The notes beneath the pieces are model-generated. The model was not told where the DNA came from and made no database searches. It worked only from the letters and a program-made list of their open reading frames with translations. Positions 43,414 through 52,103 of a DNA stretch of 64,000 nucleotides are shown here, one piece after another. Within the stretch, counting starts at the first letter, position 1. Every line of letters begins with the position of its first letter. The position numbers were made by a program, and so were the translations under genes. The stretch is from Acuticoccus mangrovi (GTDB taxonomy: Bacteria > Pseudomonadota > Alphaproteobacteria > Rhizobiales > Amorphaceae). The stretch lies in assembly GCF_016411865.1 (NCBI RefSeq), contig NZ_JAEKJA010000010.1, positions 186,001 to 250,000 of the forward strand, read 5' to 3'.

Positions 43414-44267
43414 TGGCCATGGAATTCCAGCCGATCCTTCCCGCCTGCGGCGCCGAGGTCACGGGCGTCGATCTCGCCGCCGCCGACGCCGCGCTGATGG
43501 CCGAGATCCTCGACGCCTTCCACGCCTACGGTCTCCTGGTGTTCCGCGACCAGACCCTCGCGCCGGCCGACGAGGTGGCGTTCGCCCGTGCCTTTCCGCA
43601 CGGTCCCGGGCGGCCGATCTACACCGAGCACACCTTCCCCGACTTTCCGGAGGTGCAGCTCCTCGGCAACGCGGAGAAGGAGGGCAAACCCATCGCCCTT
43701 CTGAACAAGCTCGGGATCGAGTGGCACACCGACGGCACCTCGCGCGAATTGCCCTGCGTCGCGACCCAGCTCTATTGCATCGAGGCGCCCGAAAAGGGTG
43801 GGGAGACGCTGTTTGCCAGCGGCTACACCGCCTACGAGCTGCTGTCGGACGCGATGAAGGCGCGCATCGACGGGATGAAGGTGCGCTACAACTACAAGAA
43901 CATCGTCAACAAGGTGAACGCCGCGTCGGGCAACGCCATGCACGAGCGGGCGGTGAAGACGTGGGACGACGTGGTGCATCCGCTGGTGCGCACCCATCCG
44001 GCGACGGGGCGCAAGGCGCTCTGGGTGACGCCGGCCGAGATGGTCACCATCGACGGCATGGATCCGGAGGAGAGCGCCGAGTTCATCGAAGAGCTGATGG
44101 CGCCGGGGCTCGCCGACGAGTACGTCTACTCGCACGCCTACCGCCCCGGCGACATGGTGGTGTGGGACAACCGCTGCATGTTCCACTCCACCACGCCCTA
44201 CACCTTCCACGGCCAGACGCGCCTCCTCCACCGCGTCGCCCTCAACGGCAACGAGGTGCCGGCCTGA
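43413..44267 (+). CDS. TauD/TfdA family 2-oxoglutarate dioxygenase (second of pair)
   Basis: 284 residues from the ATG overlapping the previous stop. Iron and 2OG sites are complete: HxD in EWHTDGTSREL, distal His in VVWDNRCMFHSTTPY, Arg in RLLHRV. It is clearly a paralogue of the preceding gene, and strict coupling suggests equal production or a heteromer. It ends 39 nt from the convergent Ssu-type ATPase gene, so its relation to the rut-like module is uncertain. Confidence 0.92.
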   Translation: MAMEFQPILPACGAEVTGVDLAAADAALMAEILDAFHAYGLLVFRDQTLAPADEVAFARAFPHGPGRPIYTEHTFPDFPEVQLLGNAEKEGKPIALLNKLGIEWHTDGTSRELPCVATQLYCIEAPEKGGETLFASGYTAYELLSDAMKARIDGMKVRYNYKNIVNKVNAASGNAMHERAVKTWDDVVHPLVRTHPATGRKALWVTPAEMVTIDGMDPEESAEFIEELMAPGLADEYVYSHAYRPGDMVVWDNRCMFHSTTPYTFHGQTRLLHRVALNGNEVPA

Positions 44268-44306
44268 CCCGTCGGCGGGGCGGCCCGTCCTCCTGTCGCC
44301 TCGGCC

Positions 44307-45092
44307 TCACCTCGTCGGCCGGGGCGACAGCTCCAGCTCGTTCCAGATGGTGGTGAAGAGCTCCTGGTAGCGTGGGTGGGCGCGCACGGCGACGGGATCG
44401 TCGGCGGTCTCGTCGATGCCCACCTCGTAGACGTCCTTGACCCGTGCCGGGCGATTGGTGAGGAGCACGATGCGGTCGGCCATCGAGATCGCCTCGCCGA
44501 TGTCGTGGGTGATCAGGATGACGCTCTTGCTCTCCTCGCGGATGATGCGCTTCACGTCGGCCTGCAGCAGCAGACGGGTCTGGAAGTCGAGGGCGGAGAA
44601 GGGCTCGTCGAGGAGCACGACTTCGGGATCGAAGGCGAGGGTGCGCATCAGCGCCACGCGCTGGCGCATGCCACCGGATAGGGCGGCGGGCTTGGCGTTC
44701 TCGAACCCCTTGAGGCCGTAGCGCTCGATCAGCTCCTCGGCGATCGCGCGGGCCTTGGCGCCGCGCACGCCGCGTACCTCGAGCCCCAGCGTCACGTTCT
44801 GCGTGACGCTGCGCCAGGGAAGCAGCAGGTCCTTCTGGAGCATGTAGCCGACGTGCCCGGCGGCCCGGTCCACCCGCTCGCCCGACACGGTGACGCTGCC
44901 CCCCTGGATCGGGATCAGCCCGGCGATGGCGTTGAAGAGGGTGGTCTTGCCGCAGCCCGACGGGCCGACGAGGGCGAGCACCTCGCCGCTGTGGAGCTCG
45001 AGCGAGATGTCGTGGACCGCCTCGACGGCGCTCTCCGTCCCCTCGTTGTAGACGACGCGGACGCCGTGGGCGGCGAGAACGGCCTCGCTCAC
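44307..45092 (-). CDS. ABC transporter ATP-binding protein, SsuB/TauB-like
   Basis: 261 residues beginning with GTG at 45092 (GGAAGGG upstream, GTGA overlap with the hydrolase stop). Walker [13 protein letters not shown], the Q-loop region [14 protein letters not shown], signature [15 protein letters not shown], Walker [12 protein letters not shown] and switch His in ITHDIGEA are intact. The family imports nitrate, sulfonates, taurine, pyrimidine-like and thiamine-precursor compounds. Last gene of the minus-strand operon that starts at 48843 with the binding protein. Confidence 0.93.
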   Translation of the reverse strand: MSEAVLAAHGVRVVYNEGTESAVEAVHDISLELHSGEVLALVGPSGCGKTTLFNAIAGLIPIQGGSVTVSGERVDRAAGHVGYMLQKDLLLPWRSVTQNVTLGLEVRGVRGAKARAIAEELIERYGLKGFENAKPAALSGGMRQRVALMRTLAFDPEVVLLDEPFSALDFQTRLLLQADVKRIIREESKSVILITHDIGEAISMADRIVLLTNRPARVKDVYEVGIDETADDPVAVRAHPRYQELFTTIWNELELSPRPTR

Positions 45093-45886
45093 GCGGACCC
45101 TTCCCGCAGGAAGTCGAGCACGATGCGGTTGAACTCGTCCGGCATCGTCTGGCTGGCGGCGTGGGCGCCGTCGGCCATGATCATCACCTCGGCGTTCGGG
45201 ATCAGCGTGCCGAGCTCGTGCGAGTAGTAGGCCGGCGTCAGATGGTCGTTGGCGACGCCGAGCACCAGCGTCTCGTGGGTGATCTCGCCGAGACGGGCGG
45301 TCCAGTCGAAGGCGAGGAGGGCGTCGATGCGGCTCGCCATGATGTCGATGTCGGGATTGGCGCCGTAGACGGTCGCCTCGGCCTTCTCCAGCTTTTCGAT
45401 ATTGTCGCGGATCCACCAGCTCGGATGCAGGAAGATCGGCGTCGCCTTCACGTAGGCGTCGGCGCCGGCGGCAAGGAGAAGCTCCTTGCGCACCTCGAAG
45501 CAGCGGCGGAAGAAGCCGTCCGCCTTCGTCCAGGTGGAGGCCATCACCGGCCTGGCGATGCGGTCCGGGTGGGTCACGCACAGGATCTGGGCGATGGCCC
45601 CGCCGGTGGAGTGGCCCACGAGGTGCGCCTTCTCGATGTCGAGCGCGTCCATCAGCTTCAGCGTGTCGTCGGCCATCTGCTCCAGCGAGTAGGCGATCTT
45701 GGAGCGCGAGCTTTGGCCCGTGCCGCGATGATCGTGCAGGATCACGCGATACGATTGAGCGAAGGCCTCGATCTGGGGGTTCCAGTAGGCGCCGACACCC
45801 CCGAGCCCCGCCACCATCATGACGGGAAAGCCGGTGCCGTGCTCCTCGTAGTAGAGTTCTGCGTCGGTGACGGGCGCAAAGGGCAT
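45089..45886 (-). CDS. rutD: RutD-like alpha/beta hydrolase (putative aminoacrylate/carbamate hydrolase)
   Basis: 265 residues. The alpha/beta-hydrolase elbow GHSTGG places the nucleophile at Ser93, with an Asp (VANDHLTP) and a late His (GAHAAS). The mid-region [32 protein letters not shown] parallels the same region of Escherichia coli RutD, as recalled from that protein. RutD speeds loss of aminoacrylate in the Rut pyrimidine pathway. Together with rutC- and rutB-like genes in the same operon this assignment is strong, although similar hydrolases act on enol-lactones. Confidence 0.82.
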   Translation of the reverse strand: MPFAPVTDAELYYEEHGTGFPVMMVAGLGGVGAYWNPQIEAFAQSYRVILHDHRGTGQSSRSKIAYSLEQMADDTLKLMDALDIEKAHLVGHSTGGAIAQILCVTHPDRIARPVMASTWTKADGFFRRCFEVRKELLLAAGADAYVKATPIFLHPSWWIRDNIEKLEKAEATVYGANPDIDIMASRIDALLAFDWTARLGEITHETLVLGVANDHLTPAYYSHELGTLIPNAEVMIMADGAHAASQTMPDEFNRIVLDFLREGSA

Positions 45887-45896
45887 GGGGCGGGTC

Positions 45897-46688
45897 CTAG
45901 TAGGTGAGGCGTTTTTCGATCCAGGCGACGACGACTTCGAGCATCAGCGCCATGATCATCAGGGAGAAGATCCCGACCCAGACGCTGTCGAGATCGTAGA
46001 GCTGGCCGGAATAGTAGACGTGGTAGCCGAGCCCTTCCTCGGCGGAGATGTACTCGCCCACCACCGCGCCGATGAGGGCGAAGCCCACGTTGAGGCGGAA
46101 GGCGGCCACCACCCACGGCAGGCTCCCCGGCACGATGATGGTGCGGAAGATCTGCAGCGGTCGCGCGCCGAGCGAGCGCATCAGGCGCACCCAGTCCTGA
46201 TCCACCTGCTGGGTGCCGTTGTAGGAGGTGATGAAGGCGACGATGAAGGTAATGATCGCCGCGATCGCCACCTTGGAGCCCATGCCGAGGCCGAACCACA
46301 CCACGATGAGCGGTGCCAGCGAGATCTTCGGCACCCCGTTGAGGGCGACCATATAGGGGTGGAGGATGCGCGCCCATAATGGCGACAGCCACAGGGCGAG
46401 GCCGCTCAGCGTGCCGAACAGGCTGCCGATCAGGAAGCCGAGGATCACCTCCTGCAGCGTCACCCAGAAGTGGCGGATCAAGACGCCCGAGGCGATCTGC
46501 TCGCCGAACGCGGCGATGACGCCGGAGGGCGTGCCGTAGATGTAGGCCTTGATCACGCCGAGGTGGATCAGGATCTCCCACGCCGCGAGGATCACGGCGA
46601 GGACGAGGAACTGGTAGAGGAGGATGCGCGTCCCGCTCACCGGGGCGCGCGTCGCGGGGGCCTTGGGGGGACTTGCCGGATCGGCCAT
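45897..46688 (-). CDS. ABC transporter permease, SsuC/TauC-like
   Basis: 263 residues, inner-membrane permease of the nitrate/sulfonate/taurine family with about six hydrophobic segments. EAA loop: VRLMRSLGARPLQIFRTIIVPGSLP. Located between rutC- and rutD-like genes, so the importer is built into the enzyme operon and replaces the RutG permease used by enterobacteria. Confidence 0.93.
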   Translation of the reverse strand: MADPASPPKAPATRAPVSGTRILLYQFLVLAVILAAWEILIHLGVIKAYIYGTPSGVIAAFGEQIASGVLIRHFWVTLQEVILGFLIGSLFGTLSGLALWLSPLWARILHPYMVALNGVPKISLAPLIVVWFGLGMGSKVAIAAIITFIVAFITSYNGTQQVDQDWVRLMRSLGARPLQIFRTIIVPGSLPWVVAAFRLNVGFALIGAVVGEYISAEEGLGYHVYYSGQLYDLDSVWVGIFSLMIMALMLEVVVAWIEKRLTY

Positions 46689-46703
46689 GGTGCGCCCGCC
46701 GCC

Positions 46704-47084
46704 TCAGATGTGGGCGATCGAGGCGATCTCGACGAGGAACTCGTCGCGCACCAGCTCGCAAATGATGCAGTAGCGGGCCGGCGGCGCGGCGCCGAAGAAC
46801 TCGGCATAGACTTCGTTGAAGGCGGCGTAGTCCGATCGCTGCTTCAGCATGATCATGTTGTAGGCGATGTCGGTGGGCTTGCCGCCGGCGGCCTCCACCA
46901 CCGCGAGGATCTGCTCGATGACGTAGCGGGTCTGGGCCTTGATGTCGCCCACATGGAGGCTCTCGCCCTCGGCCGAAATGGCGAGGGTGCCGGCGACGTA
47001 AAGCGGCTCGCCGCTCGCCTTGGAGCCGTGCACATAGGGCGCGATGGGCTTCGACGCGCCCTTCGGGGTGACGGGAACGAACAT
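46704..47084 (-). CDS. rutC: RutC: RidA/YjgF family 3-aminoacrylate deaminase-like protein
   Basis: 126 residues from ATG 47084 with a GAGGAGAAG ribosome-binding site; longer frames are read-through. Starts FVPVTPKGASKPIAPYVHGS, contains the RidA core LYVAGTLAISAEG and KAQTRYVIEQI, and ends with the RutC-like PPARYCIICELVRDEFLVEIASIAHI pattern, whose closing VEIAxIAHI is also found in E. coli RutC. RutC removes the amine of 3-aminoacrylate (peracid product) in uracil degradation. It lies 11 nt after the rutB-like stop. Confidence 0.9.
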   Translation of the reverse strand: MFVPVTPKGASKPIAPYVHGSKASGEPLYVAGTLAISAEGESLHVGDIKAQTRYVIEQILAVVEAAGGKPTDIAYNMIMLKQRSDYAAFNEVYAEFFGAAPPARYCIICELVRDEFLVEIASIAHI

Positions 47085-47095
47085 CGATCTTCTCC

Positions 47096-47818
47096 TCAGC
47101 TGGCGGGCGTGTTGATGGCGAGCGTCTCGCGAAGGTCCTCGCTGGTGGCCGACCAGCCGAAGAAGGTCTCCACGTTGTACACCGTCGCCTCCTGCACCAT
47201 CGGCGGGCCGGCATGGTGACAGCAATCCTTCACGAGCACCGCGAAATATTCGAGCGCGAACGCGTCGCGGATCGTCGTCTCGACGCAGACGTTGGTGGCG
47301 ACGCCGACGAAGATCAGGTTGCGGATGCCGCGCGAGCGCAGGATCGAGTCGAGCGCGGTATTGTAGAAGCCGGAATAGCGCGGCTTCGGCACCACGAGGT
47401 CGCCCTCCTTGGGGGCGATCTCCTCGCGCAGCGCATAGTCCCAGCCACCCTTGGCGAGCAGCGTCCCGTTGAGCTCGGGGCGCTTTCGTATCAGCTTCAG
47501 CGCGTTGGACTTGTACTGGTTGGGCGAGAGCGCGCCGCCCGCCTCGCGGTAGCCGGCATCCCACCCGTTCTGCAGATAGACGATGGTGACGCCCGCCGCG
47601 CGGGCCGCCTGGAGCACCGGCGCCGTCGCCTTGACGGAAGCCTCGGCGCCCTCGTGGCTGAAGCCCGCGAGATCGATGTAGCCGCCCTTCGACAGGTAGG
47701 CGTTCTGCATGTCGACCACGATCACGGCGGTGGCCGCGAGGTCGAGCGAGAGATCCTCCGGCCGCGCGCGCAGGGTGCGCACGACGGGCTCCCGCGGAAG
47801 CGTCGGCGCGACGGTCAT
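47096..47818 (-). CDS. rutB: RutB: ureidoacrylate amidohydrolase (isochorismatase family)
   Basis: 240 residues. The cysteine-hydrolase triad of the isochorismatase fold is Asp36 (VVDMQNAY), Lys145 (PKPRYSGF) and Cys178 (GVATNVCVE). The protein carries blocks specific to RutB rather than generic isochorismatases: [53 protein letters not shown] and a C-terminal NVETFFGW. RutB hydrolyses ureidoacrylate peracid to carbamate and aminoacrylate. Its start overlaps the binding-protein stop by 4 nt, so binding protein and enzyme are coupled. Confidence 0.93.
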   Translation of the reverse strand: MTVAPTLPREPVVRTLRARPEDLSLDLAATAVIVVDMQNAYLSKGGYIDLAGFSHEGAEASVKATAPVLQAARAAGVTIVYLQNGWDAGYREAGGALSPNQYKSNALKLIRKRPELNGTLLAKGGWDYALREEIAPKEGDLVVPKPRYSGFYNTALDSILRSRGIRNLIFVGVATNVCVETTIRDAFALEYFAVLVKDCCHHAGPPMVQEATVYNVETFFGWSATSEDLRETLAINTPAS

Positions 47819-48843
47819 TTCGCGGCGTACTCCGCGGCCGCCTTCTCGGCGAAGGAGTTGTCGACCATCTGCTCATAGGGCAGCGACTTGCGCAGCGTGC
47901 CGGCGACGAGTTCGTGGTTCATCATCGTGTCCCATTCGGCCTTGGAGATCGTCGGGGCGGTGGGCACCACCGGAGCGTCGCCGAAGAAGCGCGCCTTGGC
48001 CGCCTCGATCACGGCGGCGTCGATCTGCGGGAACTCCGCCGCGCTCACCTCGGTGAAGACCTCCGGATCCTGGTGCAGCAAGGCCTGCGCCTGCGCGATC
48101 GCGTTGACGTAGTTCTGGCACATCTCGGGGTTTTCGTCGCGGAAGGTCTCGGTCACGAAGCTCGAGGTGAAGACCGCGGGACCCACCGCGCCGCCGATGG
48201 CGAAGACCGTCTCGAGGCCGAACTTCGTCTCCGCGATCGAGGCGTCCCACTCGAAGACGCAGGCGATGTCGGCCCGGCCGTCGGCGACCGCCTGGATCTG
48301 CGCGCCGAAGGGAAGCTGGAGGAAGGTCGCCCCCTCGGCCTCCGGATCGAAGCCGCCGAGCTCCTTCATCGCGTAGGTCGGAGTGGTGATGGTGTTGGAG
48401 GGATATTTCAGCGTCGCGATGCGCTTGCCCTTGAAGTCGTCGACGCTCTCAAAGGTGGTGCCGGGCTTGGCGACGACCCACACCGAGATGTGGCCGACGA
48501 TCTTGGCGATGTTGATCATCTGCGCCCCCTCGACGGTGGCGTTGACCGACATCGCGGGGGCCGTCACCGCGAACTCCGCCGAGCCGGAGAGGAGGGCGGG
48601 CACGGGCTGGGCGATGCCGCCGGCGGAGCGGATCGTCATGTCGATGCCCTGCTCGGCGAAGAAGCCCTTCGCCTTCGCCACGTAGATCGGGATGTAGAAG
48701 CCGAGGTGGATCGCCTCGGAGATCGTCGCCGGTGTCGCCGCGGCGGCGCGACCGATGCCCCCGAAGGCGCCAGCGGCCGCACCGGCCGAAAGACCCAGGG
48801 TGAAGGTTCGCCGGTCGATGGCCGGCCACGCGCGCTTCGTCAT
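47815..48843 (-). CDS. ABC transporter substrate-binding protein, SsuA/NMT1-like, Tat signal
   Basis: 342 residues, first gene of the rut-like operon. Twin-arginine leader near residue 11 ([17 protein letters not shown]) and signal end around AAAATPA. The mature domain is the NMT1/THI5/SsuA fold: [31 protein letters not shown] is its diagnostic first half. Relatives bind pyrimidine precursors, sulfonates or taurine. With RutBCD enzymes in the operon, a uracil-like or ureido ligand is the natural guess. Confidence 0.92.
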   Translation of the reverse strand: MTKRAWPAIDRRTFTLGLSAGAAAGAFGGIGRAAAATPATISEAIHLGFYIPIYVAKAKGFFAEQGIDMTIRSAGGIAQPVPALLSGSAEFAVTAPAMSVNATVEGAQMINIAKIVGHISVWVVAKPGTTFESVDDFKGKRIATLKYPSNTITTPTYAMKELGGFDPEAEGATFLQLPFGAQIQAVADGRADIACVFEWDASIAETKFGLETVFAIGGAVGPAVFTSSFVTETFRDENPEMCQNYVNAIAQAQALLHQDPEVFTEVSAAEFPQIDAAVIEAAKARFFGDAPVVPTAPTISKAEWDTMMNHELVAGTLRKSLPYEQMVDNSFAEKAAAEYAAK

Positions 48844-48939
48844 CTCAGCTCTCCTGTCCGCACGGCGGGTCCGGATCTGCGCCGGACGCCTCGATCGACA
48901 CGACGTTAGCGAGCCCTCGTGTGGCGCGATATTGCTTTC

Positions 48940-49893
48940 TCATCGCCAATGCGTTGCGGAAAACGCAACGCTTTGGCTGGTGATCTCGCCCACCCCTCGA
49001 TCGGCGAGCTCGGTGAACTTCAAGACCATCAGGCGCAGGAACTCGGCCGCCGCGAAGGGCAGCTCCCGATCGCGGTGGACGCAGAGGGCGGTGCGGCCCG
49101 GGGCGATCTCGTCGGCACGGACGGGGACGACGGTGATCGCCGCCGCCTCCGCTTCGGTGAGAGTGGTGACGGCCGGCCGGAACGAGATCGCCATCCCCGA
49201 AAGCGCGGCCTGCTTGGTGAGCTCGAGCGAGTTGGTGTCGATGGCGACGGTCGGGACGCAATTGTGCCGGCGGAAGCCCGCGTCGATCATGCGGCGCAGG
49301 CCGAACGTCGGATCGGGCAGCGCGAGCGGCTCGCCGACGAGGTCGCGCACGGTAAGCTCGGCATGGCCTGCGAGCGGGTGGCCGGGCGGCACCAGACAGC
49401 GCAGCGGCTCGACATATTCGAGCACGGTGACGATGTCGGAGCGTTCCGGCGCATTGTAGACGACGGCGATGTCGGCCTCGTCCCGGATCAGGGCCTCGAG
49501 CAGGCGGTCGGTGGCGGCGGTCGCGAGGCTGAAGGTGATCGCCGGATAGCGCGAGCGGAAGGTGGTGAGGATCGAGGGTACGAACTCGGCCACCATCCCC
49601 TCGATCACGTAGGCGACCACATGGCCGCGCCGCAGCCCCTTGAGATCGTCGATCCACCCGCGCACCCGACCGAGATCGCGGAACGTGCGGTCGGTGTGGC
49701 GGGCGAGAAGCTCGCCGGCGGAGGTGAGGCGCACGCCCTGGCCGGTACGCTCCAGGAGCGGCACGTCGAACTCGCGCTCCAGCGACATGATCTGCCGGCT
49801 GACGGACGACGGCGAGACGTGCAGCGCCTCGGCGGCCCGACGGATGGAGCCGGCGCGGACGGTTTCGTGGAAATAGCGCAGCGCGGTGAACAT
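48940..49893 (-). CDS. LysR family transcriptional regulator
   Basis: 317 residues. N-terminal helix-turn-helix (FHETVRAGSIRRAAEALHVSPSSVSRQIMSLE) and LysR substrate domain (GHVVAYVIEGMVAEFVPSIL onward). It is upstream of, and on the same strand as, the rut-like operon, 96 nt away, so it is a likely regulator of it. A palindrome at 48951-48971 lies at the end of its coding region. Confidence 0.93.
   Translation of the reverse strand: MFTALRYFHETVRAGSIRRAAEALHVSPSSVSRQIMSLEREFDVPLLERTGQGVRLTSAGELLARHTDRTFRDLGRVRGWIDDLKGLRRGHVVAYVIEGMVAEFVPSILTTFRSRYPAITFSLATAATDRLLEALIRDEADIAVVYNAPERSDIVTVLEYVEPLRCLVPPGHPLAGHAELTVRDLVGEPLALPDPTFGLRRMIDAGFRRHNCVPTVAIDTNSLELTKQAALSGMAISFRPAVTTLTEAEAAAITVVPVRADEIAPGRTALCVHRDRELPFAAAEFLRLMVLKFTELADRGVGEITSQSVAFSATHWR
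48951..48971. promoter_or_regulatory. Inverted repeat upstream of the rut-like operon
   Basis: Perfect 8-bp inverted repeat GCGTTGCG-GAAAA-CGCAACGC, about 110 nt upstream of the rut-like operon start and within the last codons of the LysR gene. The inner TTGCG...CGCAA fits the symmetry of LysR boxes. It could be an operator, or a hairpin at the end of the lysR mRNA; no T-run follows. Confidence 0.4.
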
Positions 49894-49968
49894 GGCGCGC
49901 CACCGTGGCAGGTCGCCGGGCGCGGCGCCACCACATGGTGGGCCGCGGCGCCGGGCTCGGCGCGCGGC

Positions 49969-51507
49969 TCAGTCGATGACGGCGCCTTCCTCGTCCATCC
50001 GCCGCCGCATGCGCCGCTTGAGGACGCGGCCGAAGAGGATCGGCAGCACGAAGCCCACGAAGGCGACCGTCCAGAGCCCGATCGCGAGCGGCGAGCCGAC
50101 GAGGGTCGACCAGTCGCCGTCCGAGATCGTCATCGCGCGGCGCAGATTGACTTCCATCTCGTTGCCGAGGAGCACGCCGAGCACCACCGGGACGAGCGGC
50201 ACGTCGACCTTGCGCAGCAGCCAGCCGAGCACGCCGAAGGCGACCATCACGATGAGGTCGAAGCTCGAGCCGGAGATGCCGTAGACGCCGACGAAGGAGA
50301 TCATCGCCACCACCGGCATCAGGATGCGCGGCGGCACGAGGAGAACGCGGGCGAAGAGGCTCACCATCGGGATGTTCATGATGAGGAGCATGAAGTTGCC
50401 GATGAAGAGCGCCGCGATGAGGCCCCACACGACGTCCGGGTTCTGCTGGAAGAGGAGGGGGCCCGGGGTGATGTTCATTGCAAGGAGCACGGCGAGGAGC
50501 ACCGCGGTGGTGCCCGAGCCCGGCACGCCGAGCGCGAGCATCGGCACCAGCGCCCCGCCGGCGGCGGCGTTGTTGCCCGCCTCGGGCGCCGCGACGCCGC
50601 GCGGGTCGCCCTTGCCGAAGGTGCGGCCCTTCGGGTCGACGAGCCGCTTCTCCAGCGAATAGGAGATGAAGGAGCCGAGCGAGGCGCCCGCGCCCGGCAG
50701 GACGCCCGACAGGAAGCCGAGCACCGTGCCGCGGATCATCGTCGGCGTGCAGCGAGCGAGGATCGAGAGCGGGGGCACCACGCGGCCGATCTTGGGCGGC
50801 TCGTGAAGGTCAGCCTTGCCGTGGCGCTCCTCCAGGAAGACGAGCACCTCCGAAAGGGCGAAGAGGCCGACGATCACCACCAGGAAGTCGATGCCGTCAT
50901 AAAGGTGCACCTCGCCGAGGGTGAAGCGGGGCACGCCGGTCTGGGTGTCGACGCCCACCATGGCGATCATCAGCCCGAGGGCGGCGGCGAAGGCGGCCTT
51001 CGCCTGGTTCGTGGAGGCGATGCCGCCGAGCGTCGCGAAGGCGAGGGTGAAGAGCGCGAAATATTCCGCCGGGCCGAACAGGAGAGCGACCCGCACGAGC
51101 TGCGGGGCGAGGAGCACCAGGCCGACGGTGGCGAAGAAGGCGCCGACGAAGGAGGCGACGCCCGACAGGGAGAGGGCGAGGCCGGCTTCCCCCTTCTTCG
51201 CCATCGGGTGGCCGTCGAGGCAGGTCATCATGGCCGGCTCGTCGCCGGGGATGTTGAGAAGGATCGAGGAGATCCGCCCGCCGTACATGCAGCCATAGTA
51301 GACCGAGGTGAGGAGGATCAGTGCCGGGGTGGGCGCGAGCCCCATGGTGAAGGCGAGGGGGATCAGGATCGCGACGCCGTTCGCCGGGCCGAGGCCGGGC
51401 AGCGCTCCCATGATGGAGCCGAGGGCGCAGCCGATGAGGGCGAGGGCGAGGTTCTCGAAGGTCAGCGCGATGACGAAGCCGTCGGCGAGCGAGGCGAGGG
51501 TGTCCAT
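49969..51507 (-). CDS. tctA: Tripartite tricarboxylate transporter permease, TctA
   Basis: 512 residues, the large 12-segment membrane subunit of a TTT system that imports carboxylates with a cation gradient. N-terminal hallmark MGALPGLGPANGVAILIPL and the conserved internal repeat GFLSGVLPGAGASLGSFISYSLEKRL are visible. It is the last gene of a minus-strand unit tctC-tctB-tctA. The ligand class is usually citrate-like or aromatic carboxylates. Confidence 0.93.
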   Translation of the reverse strand: MDTLASLADGFVIALTFENLALALIGCALGSIMGALPGLGPANGVAILIPLAFTMGLAPTPALILLTSVYYGCMYGGRISSILLNIPGDEPAMMTCLDGHPMAKKGEAGLALSLSGVASFVGAFFATVGLVLLAPQLVRVALLFGPAEYFALFTLAFATLGGIASTNQAKAAFAAALGLMIAMVGVDTQTGVPRFTLGEVHLYDGIDFLVVIVGLFALSEVLVFLEERHGKADLHEPPKIGRVVPPLSILARCTPTMIRGTVLGFLSGVLPGAGASLGSFISYSLEKRLVDPKGRTFGKGDPRGVAAPEAGNNAAAGGALVPMLALGVPGSGTTAVLLAVLLAMNITPGPLLFQQNPDVVWGLIAALFIGNFMLLIMNIPMVSLFARVLLVPPRILMPVVAMISFVGVYGISGSSFDLIVMVAFGVLGWLLRKVDVPLVPVVLGVLLGNEMEVNLRRAMTISDGDWSTLVGSPLAIGLWTVAFVGFVLPILFGRVLKRRMRRRMDEEGAVID

Positions 51508-51619
51508 CTCTGTCTCCCTGGCGCATCCCGCGCCCTATCGAGCCCGGAGGGGATGCCCTATCTCGTTGAACGCGAGTATGTTTTCCCGCTCGAATGATGT
51601 CACTCGAGCGGGGCGGGCC

Positions 51620-52051
51620 CTAGAAGCCGAACGGCCCTTCGGCGAGCGACAGGCCGAGGATGAGCTTGAACACGACCCAGATGCCGAGCGCCGTCGCGAT
51701 GCCGATGAGAAGCGAGGCGAGGGGGCGAGAGCCGAGCCGCCAGGTGAGGTAGCCGGCGGCGATGGCGGTGGCGATGACGAAGCCCACCTGCGGCAGATAG
51801 AGGGCGTAGAGGACGAGCACGGCGATCGCCATCAGGAGCTCGAAGAGGCGCGCTCCCGTCGGCCATTCCGGTCCCTTGTCGGGCCGCAGGATGAAATAGA
51901 GGCTCGTCGCCGCCATCAGGATCGCGAGGATGATCGGAAACGTCTTCGGCCCGACGACGTCGGTGATGAAGCTCTCCTCGATGAGCGTGGCCTGCCAGAC
52001 ATAGAGGGCGGCGACGACGAGGCCGACGAGCCCGAGAATTCGGTCGCTCAA
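51620..52051 (-). CDS. tctB: Tripartite tricarboxylate transporter small membrane subunit, TctB
   Basis: About 143 residues with four hydrophobic segments (LGLVGLVVAALYVWQATLI, FPIILAILMAATSLYF, ELLMAIAVLVLYALYLPQVGF, LIGIATALGIWVVFKLILG). A TTG start at 52051 is chosen because GGAGG stands 7 nt upstream and the 5' extension is a low-complexity arginine/serine run. TctB assists TctA at the membrane. The gap of about 110 nt to tctA contains no other gene. Confidence 0.83.
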   Translation of the reverse strand: MSDRILGLVGLVVAALYVWQATLIEESFITDVVGPKTFPIILAILMAATSLYFILRPDKGPEWPTGARLFELLMAIAVLVLYALYLPQVGFVIATAIAAGYLTWRLGSRPLASLLIGIATALGIWVVFKLILGLSLAEGPFGF

Positions 52052-52103
52052 GGGGATGCCTCCGGGTGGTGGGGGAGGCGGCCGGGCCGCCTCTCCCGAC
52101 GGG

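Noticed and set aside
48919-51597. An 892-codon open frame on the plus strand
   Set aside because: It opposes the LysR and tctA genes; composition is Glu/Arg/His-rich and no domain is visible.
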